In this document: one piece after another, positions 24,401 through 35,183 of the stretch | Position numbering within the stretch: position 1 is the stretch's first letter | How the letters are laid out: the number at the start of each line of letters is the position of its first letter | DNA from: Puffinus mauretanicus | Lineage: Eukaryota; Chordata; Aves; Procellariiformes; Procellariidae | Assembly (NCBI GenBank): GCA_023333565.1 | Contig: JAJKFH010000927.1 | Location: forward strand, 1,612,001-1,676,000 | Reading direction: 5' to 3' | Length of the DNA: 64,000 nt | Made by a program: the position numbers and the translations under genes | Notes under the pieces: model-generated | Seen by the model: the letters and a program-made list of their open reading frames with translations, nothing else | Told to the model about the DNA's origin: nothing | Databases searched by the model: none

Positions 24401-24575
24401 CTGCCTGCTGCACTGAATGTGGTGGCTTTCCTGCCTGTAATTTTCTTATGGAAAATCTTTGGAGTTTAGTTCTACCGCTGATCTTTTTTCTGTTGTTTTT
24501 CCTCAGTGAGTTATTAACTTTCTTGCCAAGATTTGCCAAGCCCTGCACATTGAGCATTAGATGTGTAATTGACTC
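24401..24575 (-). CDS. Candidate gene A, exon-like segment 6
   Basis: The 175 bases are open in one frame, from phase 0 to phase 1. They include ESITHLMLNVQGLANLGKKV, NNSLRKNNRKKISGRTKLQR and FSIRKLQAGKPPHSVQQA, a very basic peptide. The acceptor (ACTCTGGCACAG) and donor (CAG|GTGTTC) are only fair. The end phase matches the next segment (G plus AG gives E). Confidence 0.25.
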
Positions 24576-25214
24576 CTGTGCCAGAGTTTTACATGGTTTG
24601 CAGTGAATGTAGCAGCTTTTATCAGCCCTGCTTTCATCCATTATGTGGATGAAAACCCTGCTGGCTTCCAGGCTTCCTGCTTCTCACACAATACTCTTAC
24701 TTCCACACCAAAAGTGCCAGGTATTTTGCCTGGCATGTGACGGTCTGTAGCCATGGGCCCATTCATGGGCTCACTGTGTGCAAGATGCAGTGTGATCTGT
24801 CGATCGGGCAGGTCTGGTGCATTTGGGTTCTGACAGGGAGGGTTTCCAGCACTGAGCTGAAGCTGGGGGCTGGGATACCCTTGCCTTGTACACTGGAAAG
24901 AGGGAAAAACCCAAACCCATGTCCTACTACTTCTGTGCTGATGGGAATATTGGAATATATAAAGATGTGTATGTATAGGGTATATAAGGAGTTCTAATCC
25001 TCTTGATTTTCCTGCTTTTTCAATAGCGTCTGGCACATGTGAACTTACAGAAATGAATCCCCAACCCCTTTCCCTCTGCACACAAGTAAAAAATAAAAAC
25101 AGTTCCTAAAATTCCTAGGACTCCTACTAAAAATATCCCACTATTCTCCATGACTTAAACAAAAACAGTAATTATAGATTCCTTTCATAGAATAAACATA
25201 CAGCAGTGACTTAC

Positions 25215-25250
25215 CTTTTCACTCTTCCAGGAGGGCACCACGTGCAATCC
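25215..25250 (-). CDS. Candidate gene A, 36-base microexon-like segment
   Basis: Acceptor CCAAGACTATCCCTGTAG and perfect donor AAAAG|GTAAGT bound 36 bases, read as GLHVVPSWKSEK in phase 0 to 0. This fits the phase-0 start of the next segment. A different frame that extends upstream to about 25387 is longer and looks protein-like (PPIVVKKDPACQESRAGAK), but it stops 5 bases before the donor. The exact use of this donor is therefore uncertain. Confidence 0.2.
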
Positions 25251-26756
25251 CTACAGGGATAGTCTTGGAAGTGCTGCTTGGAAGGACATCACTGCTGCTG
25301 GGAGCTTTAGCACCAGCCCTGCTCTCCTGGCATGCTGGATCTTTCTTCACAACTATGGGTGGCAGGAGACCTAATGCTGGGATGTTGTTTTGGGTTTAGG
25401 CTCATCATCTTCAGCAGAAAAAACATGGCAGGGAAAATAATGAAATGCTGCATAAAATAGGTACACTTCTAAACAGGAAAAACAAAAAACAGTAATCCAA
25501 AGTAAGCCTTTAGCAATTAATAAATATGTAAGGTAATTTGTGATTTCCACACTGGTAATCTTTATCCGTAGCCATCTAATTAATCTTTATTTTTGTAGGC
25601 ATTTGCAGGTATTGTTTCTTTTACAATTATCAATCTGAAAAGATGATCAATTGTAGTAACCTAAAGGAAATTCAATTAGCGTTTGTTAAACAAAAGTACA
25701 AATCATGGGATTTTGCTAAAAAATTTAAGTAATGGATCTGCTACTGGATTTATAGGGGCATGTAGAAAGGCACTTTTATAGTATCCTTTTGAGAAATGAT
25801 AATAGACACCATGTTTTTTCTTTGCTCTTAGAAATAACTGTTCTGTCTTATATTCCACTGGGTAACTGTGTGCACTGTTGAGTACTGAATTTTTAATGTC
25901 GATCACTAGCTTATAGAAAACAATTTTTGCCTTACTGGCCTTAATACTTGTAAAGTATTAGGTGCATGACCATGCTTTCTGTTCTTATATGGATATTCTG
26001 CATCAGGGCTTCATTTCCAGAAACAACTTATTTGCTATAGAAAAAGTTTTAATTAGGAAGTATTAGTTAATAACCTTTTTCCATTAATTCAAAAACCTTT
26101 TTCTAGAAAATCTGTGTTCATTTCAGTCACATAAATAGCGGAATAGCAGCACAAACACACTTGAGATAGCCTTAAATGAGTTAACTTGAATGCTGTAAAT
26201 AGTTTTGCTTGTAATTTATCTTTCCTAAAAGCTATAAACTGCGTGTAATTGTGATGCTGAGGGATGCTGTGCCACTCAATAGGGCACATACAGAGCACTA
26301 GGAAAGAGAGCGCTCACTTTTCTGGCTGAGTTCCTGGTCAGTTTGCACATTCTCTCTACTGAAACTTGCCCTGAATTTTTTGGTACAGTACAATGTTAAA
26401 AACATGTGCAATGTCTTCCACATCTCATCAGAAATGGCCACAGTTTAACGAAGATTTGAGAGCATTTTCATTATATATACATAAAATCTTATTTTTAAAA
26501 TGTGTTAAATGTCTTGAGCCTTCTACAGTGTTGGTATGAACTAATGCTGCAGCAGAGATGTTAATCAAACTTTCCTGTCATCTGAACTGTGCAAAATGTA
26601 GATGCAAAGCGCAGTTCAGGTATATTTCAATCGCAAGTTATTTTGGACTGTCTGATGTGCTTGCAATCAGGTGCCATTTGCTGAGGGATGAGATATAGTG
26701 GTGAGTAGCTAGGAACTTGTTAGTTTTATAACTGAAATTAAGTTAGTATGACTAAC

Positions 26757-27045
26757 ATTAGGCAAAGGCAGTCTTTTCTGGTGGAGGCTGACTGGCCTTT
26801 CTTGTAGTGGCCCTTCATGCTAGCATTCATCCTTCTTGCTTCTGCCTTCCTCTTCTCCAGAGCAAACTCTTGATTGCCTGTTGGGGATCGGGTGAAGCTA
26901 CCTTGATGTATGTCTGGATAGCCTCCAATGGCCATCTGGTGCTGCTTAGCTGTACCTTCTGGCCCAGAAATGAGATCATGCAAGGAAGGAGCCAACAAGT
27001 TCTCATGGCTGCTGGTCTCTGGCTTGGATGTATAACAGAGAGCTC
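26757..27045 (-). CDS. Candidate gene A, exon-like segment 5
   Basis: Strong acceptor (CCGTTTCATTTACCTCCCTTACTCCAG). It starts in phase 1, which matches segment 4. The frame is open for 95 codons and includes LHDLISGPEGTAKQHQMAIG, GYPDIHQGSFTRSPTGNQEF and ALEKRKAEARRMNASMKGHY, the last part a charged, probably helical stretch. The donor is the weak point: AAT|GTTAGT is the best available, and two poorer ones lie inside. The composition looks more protein-like than typical chance frames here, but no family is recognised. Confidence 0.3.
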
Positions 27046-27158
27046 CTGGAGTAAGGGAGGTAAATGAAACGGAGATACTGGTTAGTGTTTTTGTGACTCA
27101 TTCCCTTAACCAATCTCTTGGAAAAAATAGTTTCCGAATGGCTGTGTTCCTGTTGTTC

Positions 27159-27183
27159 TTTTTTTTTTTTTTTTTTTTTTTTT
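27159..27183. repeat. T homopolymer (T25)
   Basis: The longest homopolymer in the window. It reads as lysine repeats in the minus-strand frames and so makes spurious ORFs at 27003-27318. It could be the tail of a minus-strand retrocopy, but no source gene was recognised next to it. Confidence 0.95.
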
Positions 27184-28046
27184 GAGGAGACTGGACTTGG
27201 CAAAGTCAGAATGCACAACAGCTCTGAGCGGCATGTTTAAATTTTTGTTGATATCAGGAACCTGACAAATACAACTTAATTCCTCACCCTTGTGCAATGC
27301 TGAACTGGCAATTGCCAACTAGGATAACCCACCAGGCTGGAGCCAAATTAGGAGCACATGCTAATGTTTGGTTTAGCCTTTCTAATCTTAGAAATTGGGG
27401 GGAAAATTGCATATGTTGCCTATGTGACATAGATGTGACTATTCCTATTTCATTGCGTGGTGGGCTTTTCCACACAGGTTTTTCTCTTCTCCCTCAACTG
27501 TCTTTGATTATTAAGTAGTAATAGACGTTTTGCTTAAATCAGAGGTTTCTATTAATGGGTCTGAAGTTTCTTTCGTACTGGTAAATGAATGCAACTCATA
27601 TAAAGTTGATCAAGAATTGTAGGTATGTGGAATCCAGCCCCAAAGTAATAAGGATAGTGCCCCTAATTTTTGTTCCTAGATATATATCTGACACTCTTGC
27701 AGCTGTCATGGGGTGATGAACACTTATTGATGAGTTTTTCTGCTAGATTTCTTAAGTGACATTGTAAATTCATTGACTAAGCTGATGATTATGAAAACCT
27801 GTGTTATACTACAGTATTTTTATCATGTTTTCTGGACTTTCCCTTTCTTCTAATATGTCAAAATATTTAAGAAAGCAGCTATGAATTTTCTTTTTGTTGA
27901 TCTGGTGCACTTTTACTGGGAGTGGATGTCATGAGCCAAATGAAAATTATTCCTGTCAGGTGACAAGTCTGCCTGAGCAGACAGGCAGATGAGGATGACT
28001 GTCATAATACAGAGAAGGAAAAGCACAAGTGAAGACTAAAATACTA

Positions 28047-28117
28047 TGGCCTATGTTACAGATGCAGGCAGGTCAACTGGTTCCTGATGGTCCCTTCTAG
28101 TTCTAAAACTCTGTGAA
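28047..28117 (+). repeat. Old CR1-type 3' tail relic
   Basis: The segment contains ACTGGTTCCTGATGGTCCCT followed by TCTAGTTCTAAAACTCTGTG. This is the typical end of older amniote CR1 families (GGTCCCTTCTGG, then a CTTAAA-like and CTCTATGA-like ending). It is diverged and lacks the terminal short repeats of young copies. It lies between two exon-like pieces of the candidate minus-strand gene, in sense orientation on the plus strand. Confidence 0.65.
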
Positions 28118-28550
28118 AGCACAGGCAGGATAAGGAGTGGGGAAACTGAGGAGATGAACTAAAGGGAAAGGTAGGACTGTAGTATATATGGAAAAACTGT
28201 TTTCAGTTTGCAAACTCCTGATTTTGTGTTTTTGTATGGCATCCGTGGTTCAAGAGTCACATTAATGCCAGGTATCCTGGGCAAAGTCATTGCCTTTTCA
28301 AGTAACTGACAAGAGGAATAGTTTCCAAATTTTGCATTTTAAAGGGAAAAAGCATTTAAGCATTAAATAGTGATTGCTGAGAAACAGCTTCAAACCAAGC
28401 TTTCCCTAGGTATTTCTATTTTCATATTCACAAACCAAGTAAAAAGCCCCATGCCATCTCAAGTAATATATCCCAAAAGCTGTCATGCTGTCGATGTAAA
28501 ATGCAGTTTAACTCTTAAGAGATTTGCTTTTTTAAAAAAAACCAACAGAC

Positions 28551-28579
28551 AACAACAACAACAAACCCAAACCCCAAAC
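28551..28579. repeat. (AAC)n-like simple repeat
   Basis: ACAACAACAACAACAAACCC passing into CAAACCCCAAAC. It accounts for the cysteine-rich and glutamine-rich frames around it. Confidence 0.85.
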
Positions 28580-28622
28580 TTAATACTGCCAGTTGTTGAG
28601 CTGAAGTGATGGGCCTGCTTAC

Positions 28623-28710
28623 TTGGAGAAGCAGGAGTTGAGATGCAGATATGATCCAGAGGACTGGCAGACACAGGTCTCCAATGTTCTGGACTGGTGA
28701 TATTAAACTC
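28623..28710 (-). CDS. Candidate gene A, exon-like segment 4
   Basis: Pyrimidine-rich acceptor CATCTCCTCCTTTCACAACAAAG and an excellent donor, CAA|GTAAGC. In frame 1 the 88 bases read EFNITSPEHWRPVSASPLDH then ICISTPASPS, a serine/proline-rich peptide. A second frame is also open, so the frame choice rests on the phase match to the next segment (phase 1 end). The link to the upstream segments is not resolved: a small exon or a different border must lie between 28710 and 29462. Confidence 0.28.
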
Positions 28711-29461
28711 CTTTGTTGTGAAAGGAGGAGATGACCAGATGGCTATTAAGAACTTGGTTTGGTTTTTGAGGGAGCAAAAGTATTTCCCCACCCTTCTTTT
28801 TTTGTACTGTGTTAATGCTGATTGCAATGAAAGACATGGCTATTGCTTTGTTAATATGTGGGGGGAAAAAAGGACAAGTGTGCAATGTACCTGCTGGAGG
28901 ACCTGCTTATCTCAGGTGTTTTCTTCCTCTGCGTTGCCTAAGCTGAGAAATCTGTCTTTGTAACATTTTCAGTCTTTGTTGCCTTGGCAGCCCACATTCC
29001 AAATCTGATCTTTCTTCTGGCAGTGTGTGATGTTGCAAACTAACTGTGGGAGGGCCACATGCGATCTGCAGAGTTCTGTGATGTGCCCTGTGGCCCTCTG
29101 TCTTTTTATAAAGAGATATGGCCCTCAGAGACTACGGGTCCCAGCAAGCAGTGCTCCATTTTGATCTGATAAGAACACGCTCAAATCTAGATGTGCATTG
29201 CATGTTAGGGCGTGCTAGCTACATGAGCCACACCTCGGCATTCAAGATAAAGGTGGCTGCAGACTGCTCCAACCAACGCAAAGTAGGTGCAGCTCTGGCC
29301 ACAGGCTGGATTTTTTTTTTTTGATTCTGCCCCTCAGTTTAAGGAATTGTCTTTTTGTTTCCTATCTAGTATGGCAATGGGATTCTCGTATATAGCATGA
29401 TAGCTCATCTTTTGCATAACTCTGCTTTTGGTTTCTGGGTTCTCCCAGATGCTACTTTTAC

Positions 29462-29487
29462 CTTCCCTAAGATGGCTCCCCTCAGTG
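29462..29487 (-). CDS. Candidate gene A, 26-base microexon-like segment
   Basis: The acceptor AGTTTTGCTCATTCCTGCAC with AG and the donor AAG|GTAAAA flank 26 bases, read as TEGSHLRE in the frame that continues segment 3 (start phase 2, end phase 1). The frame stays open past the donor to a stop at 29334, so a longer version is possible. Very short exons are easy to find by chance. Confidence 0.15.
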
Positions 29488-29883
29488 CTGTGCAGGAATG
29501 AGCAAAACTTTTGGAAGTGGCTGATTGCTTCAAGAAAGGGTGTTGTTGCAAGACATCCAGCCCAGTTTTTACTTGCCAAAGAGACCTGGCTCATTCAGAC
29601 AAGCTTTGGCTAAGCAGTCTGAAAGTTGGGGTGGTTTATCTGATATGATTTTTTTAAAGTTTGTCCAATATGGGGAGAGACTCTACCCTACTTTGACATG
29701 GACAGCTGAGGAAGGAGCTTTGACACACCTCTGGACATGAGCAATTTAAGACACCTGCTCTGAAATGCCTTCAGATTAAGAGTGCAAAAGCTGACTCTGC
29801 TTGGATGCAGATCAGGATGGGAGCAATCCTTTTCTCCCACTCTTAGGCTAGATATCTTACAAGGTGGTTTGCATGTAGCTTAC

Positions 29884-30094
29884 TTCTCTCTAGCAATACC
29901 TTTCTGAGTCCTGGTCTTCATCTGGGTCTGTATCTGAACAAGTGAAGGCATGATCAGGAGTTCCTTTGGGGTTTCACTGCATTTCAGATGTTTCTTAGGG
30001 AGTGTGTAAACCCTGGGTGACTCTTCTGAGATTGTAGGTAACTTCAGTGTTTCTGGTATCTGTTGTAAAATATGAACCCAAAGTGTCAAGTGCT
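29884..30094 (-). CDS. Candidate gene A, exon-like segment 3
   Basis: One frame is open across 211 bases. It contains LTLWVHILQQIPETLKLPTI, then SEESPRVYTLPKKHLKCSET and PKELLIMPSLVQIQTQ. The donor GAA|GTAAGC is strong. The acceptor AGAAAATTCAG is weak, with its pyrimidine tract about 40 bases upstream, so the 5' border is uncertain. The segment ends in phase 2. The peptide is proline/lysine-rich, like a disordered linker, and is not recognised. Confidence 0.25.
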
Positions 30095-30200
30095 CTGAAT
30101 TTTCTCTCATTTCTTGCTTTGTAGTCTTGTTCAAAGAAAGTTTAGTAGAGCAAAGAGCTTTTTTTCATATTCTTTTAAAATCCAGATAAGTATTGCTTAC

Positions 30201-30282
30201 CGCCATATGGTATGTCTGTATCGGGTTGACCAAGAGGCCTGTCTGGCCCAGTATTCAATCTCAGTCCGTGGTCAATAATGGA
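30201..30282 (-). pseudogene. Exon look-alike made from an antisense old repeat
   Basis: It has a good acceptor (TTTCTACTCTTTCCCTACAAG) and an excellent donor (GCG|GTAAGC). It is open in one frame for 27 codons, from phase 0 to phase 1, which fits after segment 2. However, nearly all of it is the reverse complement of the old repeat at 30213-30282, so it is most likely a cryptic exon. It would be real only if the repeat had been exonised. It is not counted as reliable coding sequence. Confidence 0.12.
30213..30282 (+). repeat. Fragment of an ancient amniote interspersed repeat
   Basis: The text TCGGGTTGACCAAGAGGCCT followed by GTCTGGCCCAGTATTCAATC matches the widespread old motif 'gggtcagaccaaaggtccatctagcccagtatcctgtct' from memory. 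Divergence is high. The same family appears in a longer copy at 35184-35620. The overlap matters because an exon-like segment on the opposite strand (30201-30282) is almost entirely made of it. Confidence 0.5.
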
Positions 30283-31195
30283 CTTGTAGGGAAAGAGTAG
30301 AAATGACATTATATGTGAGAAAAGAGCTTCACATTGAAGTGCTGTCCTGCTTGGGAGCTTGGGCTTCCTAAGTTAGCCGTTCCTACTGGATCACAGTTAT
30401 GCTTCAGTTCCTGCTGACATTATTTTCTGTCACCCTGCATCCTATATATGCACTTTTGCACTTTTAACATAAAAAAAACCCAACATTACTACTTGGATTT
30501 AGTTCTTTGTGTAGCTGTGTAGTATGGGTACTATACAAAAAGCTGTGTGAAGTCAAATCAGATGCTGTTACTCCTTCCTGCTTGATGTTCTGTATATTTT
30601 GAAACTCGGAGATAATTCTCAAGGCTGCAGTTTGGTCATGTATTAGCTCTATTTATAATTCTTATTGAACCCTGAGATCTAGCTTTTATCTCAACCTGAT
30701 AAATAATGGAACCTTTGGCTATTAGTGCGAGGATAAATACATAAATAAAGAAAAGCAGTTAATGAATAAGCACCTGGTCAACAGAGACGACAGTGAATAA
30801 AGATACCTGTCAAACCGTCAGCACCATAAAAGTAAGCACATTTGGTATGATCCAACGTCTGAAGAATTTCTACTGATTCCCAAGGGGAGTGCCTTGTTAG
30901 CCTGAATAATACAAATTCTTATCCCTGTATCCTTTTTTTTTTCCCTTGCTTTTTAAGCACAGCTGTGTTATTTGATTTGACTCCCTTCTGCAGCACTGTT
31001 TTCTGTAGAAACAGCTTCATGGAGAGGAGTGGCACCATGGTATACTAGGAACAGCCTATCGGGTAAAGGCAAGATAAAAAGGTTGATCCAATACTTCTAA
31101 GGCAATAGCCAGCTATTGAAACATGGGTTTCTCCAGAGGAATACTGTAGTGAGGAAAGTCAAAAAGTCTCTGATATAGCCTTCAAGAAGTCTCAC

Positions 31196-31296
31196 CAGTC
31201 CTCTGTTCTTATTATAGGGCATACTTCTTTTGCTTCCACTGCAAGCCATATCGTTTGGTTGATTTTTAACCAGAGCAAGTTTTAATGAATTTATAC
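31196..31296 (-). CDS. Candidate gene A, exon-like segment 2
   Basis: The acceptor is TTTGATAGGTTTACTTGCAG and the donor is CTG|GTGAGA. The 101-base segment starts in phase 1 and ends in phase 0, so it joins segment 1 without a shift. The new residues read GINSLKLALVKNQPNDMA and then CSGSKRSMPYNKNRGL. The phase match to segment 1 is a mild positive, with a one-in-three chance of arising randomly. There is no recognised domain. Confidence 0.25.
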
Positions 31297-32137
31297 CTGC
31301 AAGTAAACCTATCAAACTGCTGCACTGACAAATCTATCACGGGATTTCTATCCAAGCCCCATTTTATTCTGACTTTCTGGCAGACATGAGTCTTTTCCCC
31401 TAAGGCACTTCAACTGTGCTGTCTCTTCTACTCCTGGATATTCTCTTGCTCTCTCTGACTCCACCTCAAATATGTCTGCATCTTAGGACCTGGTTATCCT
31501 ACTGTTGTCCCCTGGTGCAATTACAGCATGATTAAAATATGCAGCATGGCTGCGACCTTGATCATGTTCTAACAAGAGTATAACCTTAGACATATAGCCC
31601 AGTTACAGCATTGTAACAATGTCACGGAACAACCCTGCTCGTCTTGGTAGCATGGGGTGGGGCTTTAAGTGCTTTTCCTTGGCATATTTCTAGTCACACC
31701 ACTTGCTATTGTTGCATTTCAAATGTCATTATCCCAGGTGGTTAGATCAGCCCCAGGGATGAACTTACAAATACCCCTACACAGCCTTTCCAGCATTTTG
31801 CTGTGGTCTGCAGCTCTAAAGGAGTAGTAGTATGCACTTCTTAGTTTCCCCTTATTTTCGAAACATTAAGAACTTGCGGAGTACTTACAAACTCTATTCC
31901 AAAAAAGCGCATATACTTATTTGTTATATATTTTAGTTCTGGGATGCTGAGCTCAGAGGCCAATCTCTAAGTAGTGGTTTTCAAGAAGGACTTTTTCCTT
32001 AAGGACAAGTAGTCCACTAGCTAAGCACTCGTAAGTTCTTAATTTGTTCACTTTTGGCCCCTTCCTGGGAAGTGTCCAATACTATCCACTGTCAAAGGCA
32101 AGTTCCTGGACCAGATGGACTGCTGGTTTGTCTCAGT

Positions 32138-32226
32138 TCATAGAATCATTTAGGTTGGAAAAGACCTTTAAGATCATCGAGTCCAACTGTCAACCTAGCA
32201 CTGCCAAGTCCACCACTAAACCATGT
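32138..32226 (-). repeat. CR1 LINE, 3'-terminal fragment
   Basis: The plus strand reads TCATAGAATCATTTAGG, then GTTGGAAAAGACCTTTAAG, then ATCATCGAGTCCAACTG. This is the reverse complement of the canonical avian CR1 3' end, so the element lies on the minus strand with its 3' end at the low coordinate. Homology continues through a block resembling CACTGCCAAGTCCACCACTA and fades after ACCATG, so it is heavily 5'-truncated, as most avian CR1 copies are. It has no coding capacity. It is the strongest single indicator that this DNA is from a bird. An A/C-rich simple repeat follows about 75 bp further along. Confidence 0.95.
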
Positions 32227-32299
32227 TCCGCACATTTTGTGTCATGCTTAAGTTATGACCCCGAGACCATTTTATAAGCTATTCCAACTACAGAAGAAT

Positions 32300-32356
32300 T
32301 AAAAAACAAAACAAACAAAAAAACCCCAACCCAACCCCCCCAAACACACACAAAAG
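32300..32356. repeat. A/C-rich simple repeat
   Basis: A-rich units (AAAACAAAACAAAC) passing into C-rich units (CCCCAACCCAACCCCCC) and then CACACACA. It lies about 75 bp from the CR1 tail and contains no coding sequence. Confidence 0.9.
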
Positions 32357-32877
32357 AACCCCAAAAACTGACCTTCCTATATTCCTCCATTACCACACCT
32401 TGTTCTGAGTCTGTGGCAGATGGGATAGGAGGAAAAAAGCTATTTTATTAAGTCCTCTTACTTTAACATCCTGGCTCTTCTCATATCCTTGTTTAGCTAT
32501 GGAAGAATGGCAGATAAAAACAAGTCAGTGCCTCCAACTGGGAGACTTATCCTGCCACTGAATCTATCATGGAAAAAAGCACTGCACTTCAGATGCCCCT
32601 GTGGAGGAGGAATGTTTCCTCATGACACGTTTAAATGTGTTGCATTGCAATAGTGCTTCCTTCCTATGGAGCATTGCTACATGCAACCATAACGTCATGT
32701 ATACTTAAGAGAGATTCCCTGTGCCCTGTAGTTACAGCTAACAGTGACAGCAGTGGTTGTCAAATCAACACTTCCTTGTATGCTACATGTTTATAAGCCT
32801 TGTCGTTCTTCAGGAATCTATTGAGTTCGGGACAAACATGCCTGCTATGTGGCATGAAAAATATACATATTTCTTAC

Positions 32878-33103
32878 CATTGTAGGGCTTCTTTCTCACA
32901 GGGAAATAGCCTCCATAAAAAGTGGAATGGAATTTCTCACTCAGCAAACGAAAGATGTTGATAGCGATGTTCCTAACAAAGCCCTCTGTAGGTTTGTTTA
33001 GAGTTTCAATGTCCCTTGGATTTTCTATATAGTTCTGCTCATTTCTGTGCCTGTGCTCTGCCATAGTGGCCTTTGTGACCTGGAGACCTTTCAGCTGTGT
33101 GCT
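32878..33103 (-). CDS. Candidate gene A, exon-like segment 1 (possible start exon)
   Basis: The minus strand has a strong pyrimidine tract (TTTTCCTTCTCTTGTCTCCC) and AG before 33103, and a good donor, ATG|GTAAGA, after 32878. One frame is open for all 226 bases (75 codons). Its first ATG is at 33064, with A at -3 and G at +4, so coding could start there with MAEHRHRNEQNYIENPRDIE, leaving the upstream 39 bases as 5' UTR. The predicted peptide is basic and hydrophilic, ends FPVRKKPYN, and closes in phase 1. I do not recognise it. No CpG island or promoter was found upstream. Open frames of this size occur by chance, so this is a weak call. Confidence 0.25.
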
Positions 33104-35183
33104 CTGGGAGACAAGAGAAGGAAAACTTTCATAGAAGCACTGGGCAGAACAGTGTGCTATTCCATCCCTTCTGGAGCCGATTTCCATGTTTTCTTTGAAT
33201 TTCTGTCATTTGACTTGGAGACAGTCTTCATTTTTGACAAACCTGAAATGTTCTGCAGAAAGCAGACACTCTCAAGAAGTTGTGCTTAGTCCAAAACCTA
33301 GTTTCCAATCAAAACGATCTTTTATAGAATGATTTTTTTTTTTGAGTCTGAGTTCTATTCACATATTTGTTTCTTGGCTGGGATGTTTTTCTGCTGGTTT
33401 AGTGAGCTGAATCCACTCTTCCAGGAATCAAATTAATACCACAGCAGGCACAAAGAGAGTAAGAGTGGCTAGAGCAGAAAAGAAAGGGAATAAGTTTTAA
33501 GTTTTTCTATTCTTTGTTTCTAGCTAGAGTGCTTAAATAGATAACCTTTTTTTTTTTTTAACACTTTTTCTTTGCACTTTATATACCATTTAGCCAAGGA
33601 ATTATGCTTGGTCTCAAGAGGGGCTTGACAGCACCTTCACTGACTTCAATGTAATAGATTGAGATCCCCTAAAAGGTGACACTTTGATGGGTGCATTGAT
33701 GCAAGATATTTTTCTTCTATGAAGTCTCTGTTTTTAGTATATTATTTGTAAGCAGGCATATTATTCAAGTCTTAGTGTATAGTCCAGGAATCACAATTCT
33801 ACTTAGCAAAATAATCCTACAGTTTTGAGAAACAGACTTTTAAGACAAGAGAATCATAAACTTCACTTACGTTCTCTGCATCATCTCAGCCAGCCCCAAA
33901 CATTTTATTTTCTTTTACGATTTTGGATGTTTCTAGTCGCTAAACACTTTCCAGCGTATGCTGAGCAATGTGACTGCCATCTGTTTTGTGCTGAAGCCAG
34001 AGTATATGCTGGTGCAATTTTTGCTATAAGACAGACTCCATCGTGCCCATTCAGTACCAGTCCTGGAGGTGCCTGAGGGGACTCAAAGCTGCAGGCCAGG
34101 AACTCACTGAGAGGCAGCAAAGTGGAGCAGTGAACGACGAGTACCTGTGGGACTCCTCAACAGGGGGTAGTTTGGCTCCAAGTGGTGTCCTTTACAGCCC
34201 CTGGTCTTCATTCTTTTGCTAATGCCCAAACAAGTACTTGGGCTTTCCTCCTGCCAGGTGTTCCTTGGCTTCCATAGTTTTCTGCAAGCTTTTCTCTGTC
34301 CTCAGACACCTTTAGAAACAAATAACTCTGTCCTACAAGAAAGAAGTTTGTGAGGTCTGATGCAGAAGTGCAGCATCTATGGGAGATCAGAGCAAGTCTG
34401 ATTTTTTTTAGGTTCAAATGTTGTGGGTTTACATCCCTGTCCAACACTGAGAGCTATGCTGCTTTATAAGTCAGTAGGTTGTGGGTTTGGCTACAAGAAT
34501 CTTTACCCATCCTGATGCATCCAGTGACAACTGAATGATGCTGGTTTATGAATTCATGAACAAGTTGATATGGCTGGGCTTCAGCAGTCTGTGCTCAAGG
34601 ACAGCAGTTGAGATTCGATTCTTGTGCAGTGCATGGAAAGCTCCTTGTTTACTCTCTTAATGTGCATGGGCACAGGTTAAGTTATAATCTAATTGAGAAT
34701 TCATGCTGTATTCCAGGAAGTGGCGTTTTGCTTCAGCGATTTTGTTTTTCTTTAAGGTGTTGACCAGTACTTTGGAATTTAAAACTATGTATCCTGAAGA
34801 AGGCATAGAAACGTAATTTGAATGCAAACTGTATTAAGCGTTCACATCCTGTATCCTAGCAGGAATTTCACCAAACAGGGGAGGTATTCATTGAACTAGG
34901 AGCAAAGCAATGTCAAGTTGAGAAGGAAATTACTATGGAAATGAGTTTTAAAAGCCTGAGGCAGATGTAGGGAGAGGCACATTGTACTGTGAATTTTCCT
35001 CACACTCTAGCTTATATGGCCTTTCCATTACTTCAACAGCAGCATATAAGAAATCCTTGGCTTGGAACACAGTCTCTGAATTTCAGCAGTTTTGCCCTAT
35101 TGCTGCGGGCCAGCTTCCCTGTTAAGAGAAATTAAACCGAGCCTCAGCTAGGATTGGGGCATCTGCTTGTATAGGAATGGACT
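33104..35183. other. Stretch upstream of candidate gene A
   Basis: If candidate gene A starts near 33064, this region would carry its promoter or first intron. I see no CpG island, TATA-plus-initiator arrangement or clear first exon. T-rich runs lie at 33332-33342 and 33549-33559. A short 'gacttcaatg' repeat echo occurs near 33639. Confidence 0.5.

Noticed and set aside
25703..25906. 67-codon minus-strand frame between segments 5 and the 36-base microexon
   Set aside because: It is positioned where a linking exon is needed, but the available donors (GTGTCT, GTAGCA) are poor.
27003..27318. Lysine-run minus-strand frames
   Set aside because: They are created by the T25 homopolymer.
28920..29016. 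Minus-strand frame reading ERSDLECGLPRQQRLKMLQR after an acceptor at 29016
   Set aside because: It fits the phase after the 26-base segment and looks coiled-coil-like, but no donor exists before its stop codon, so it cannot be joined onward.
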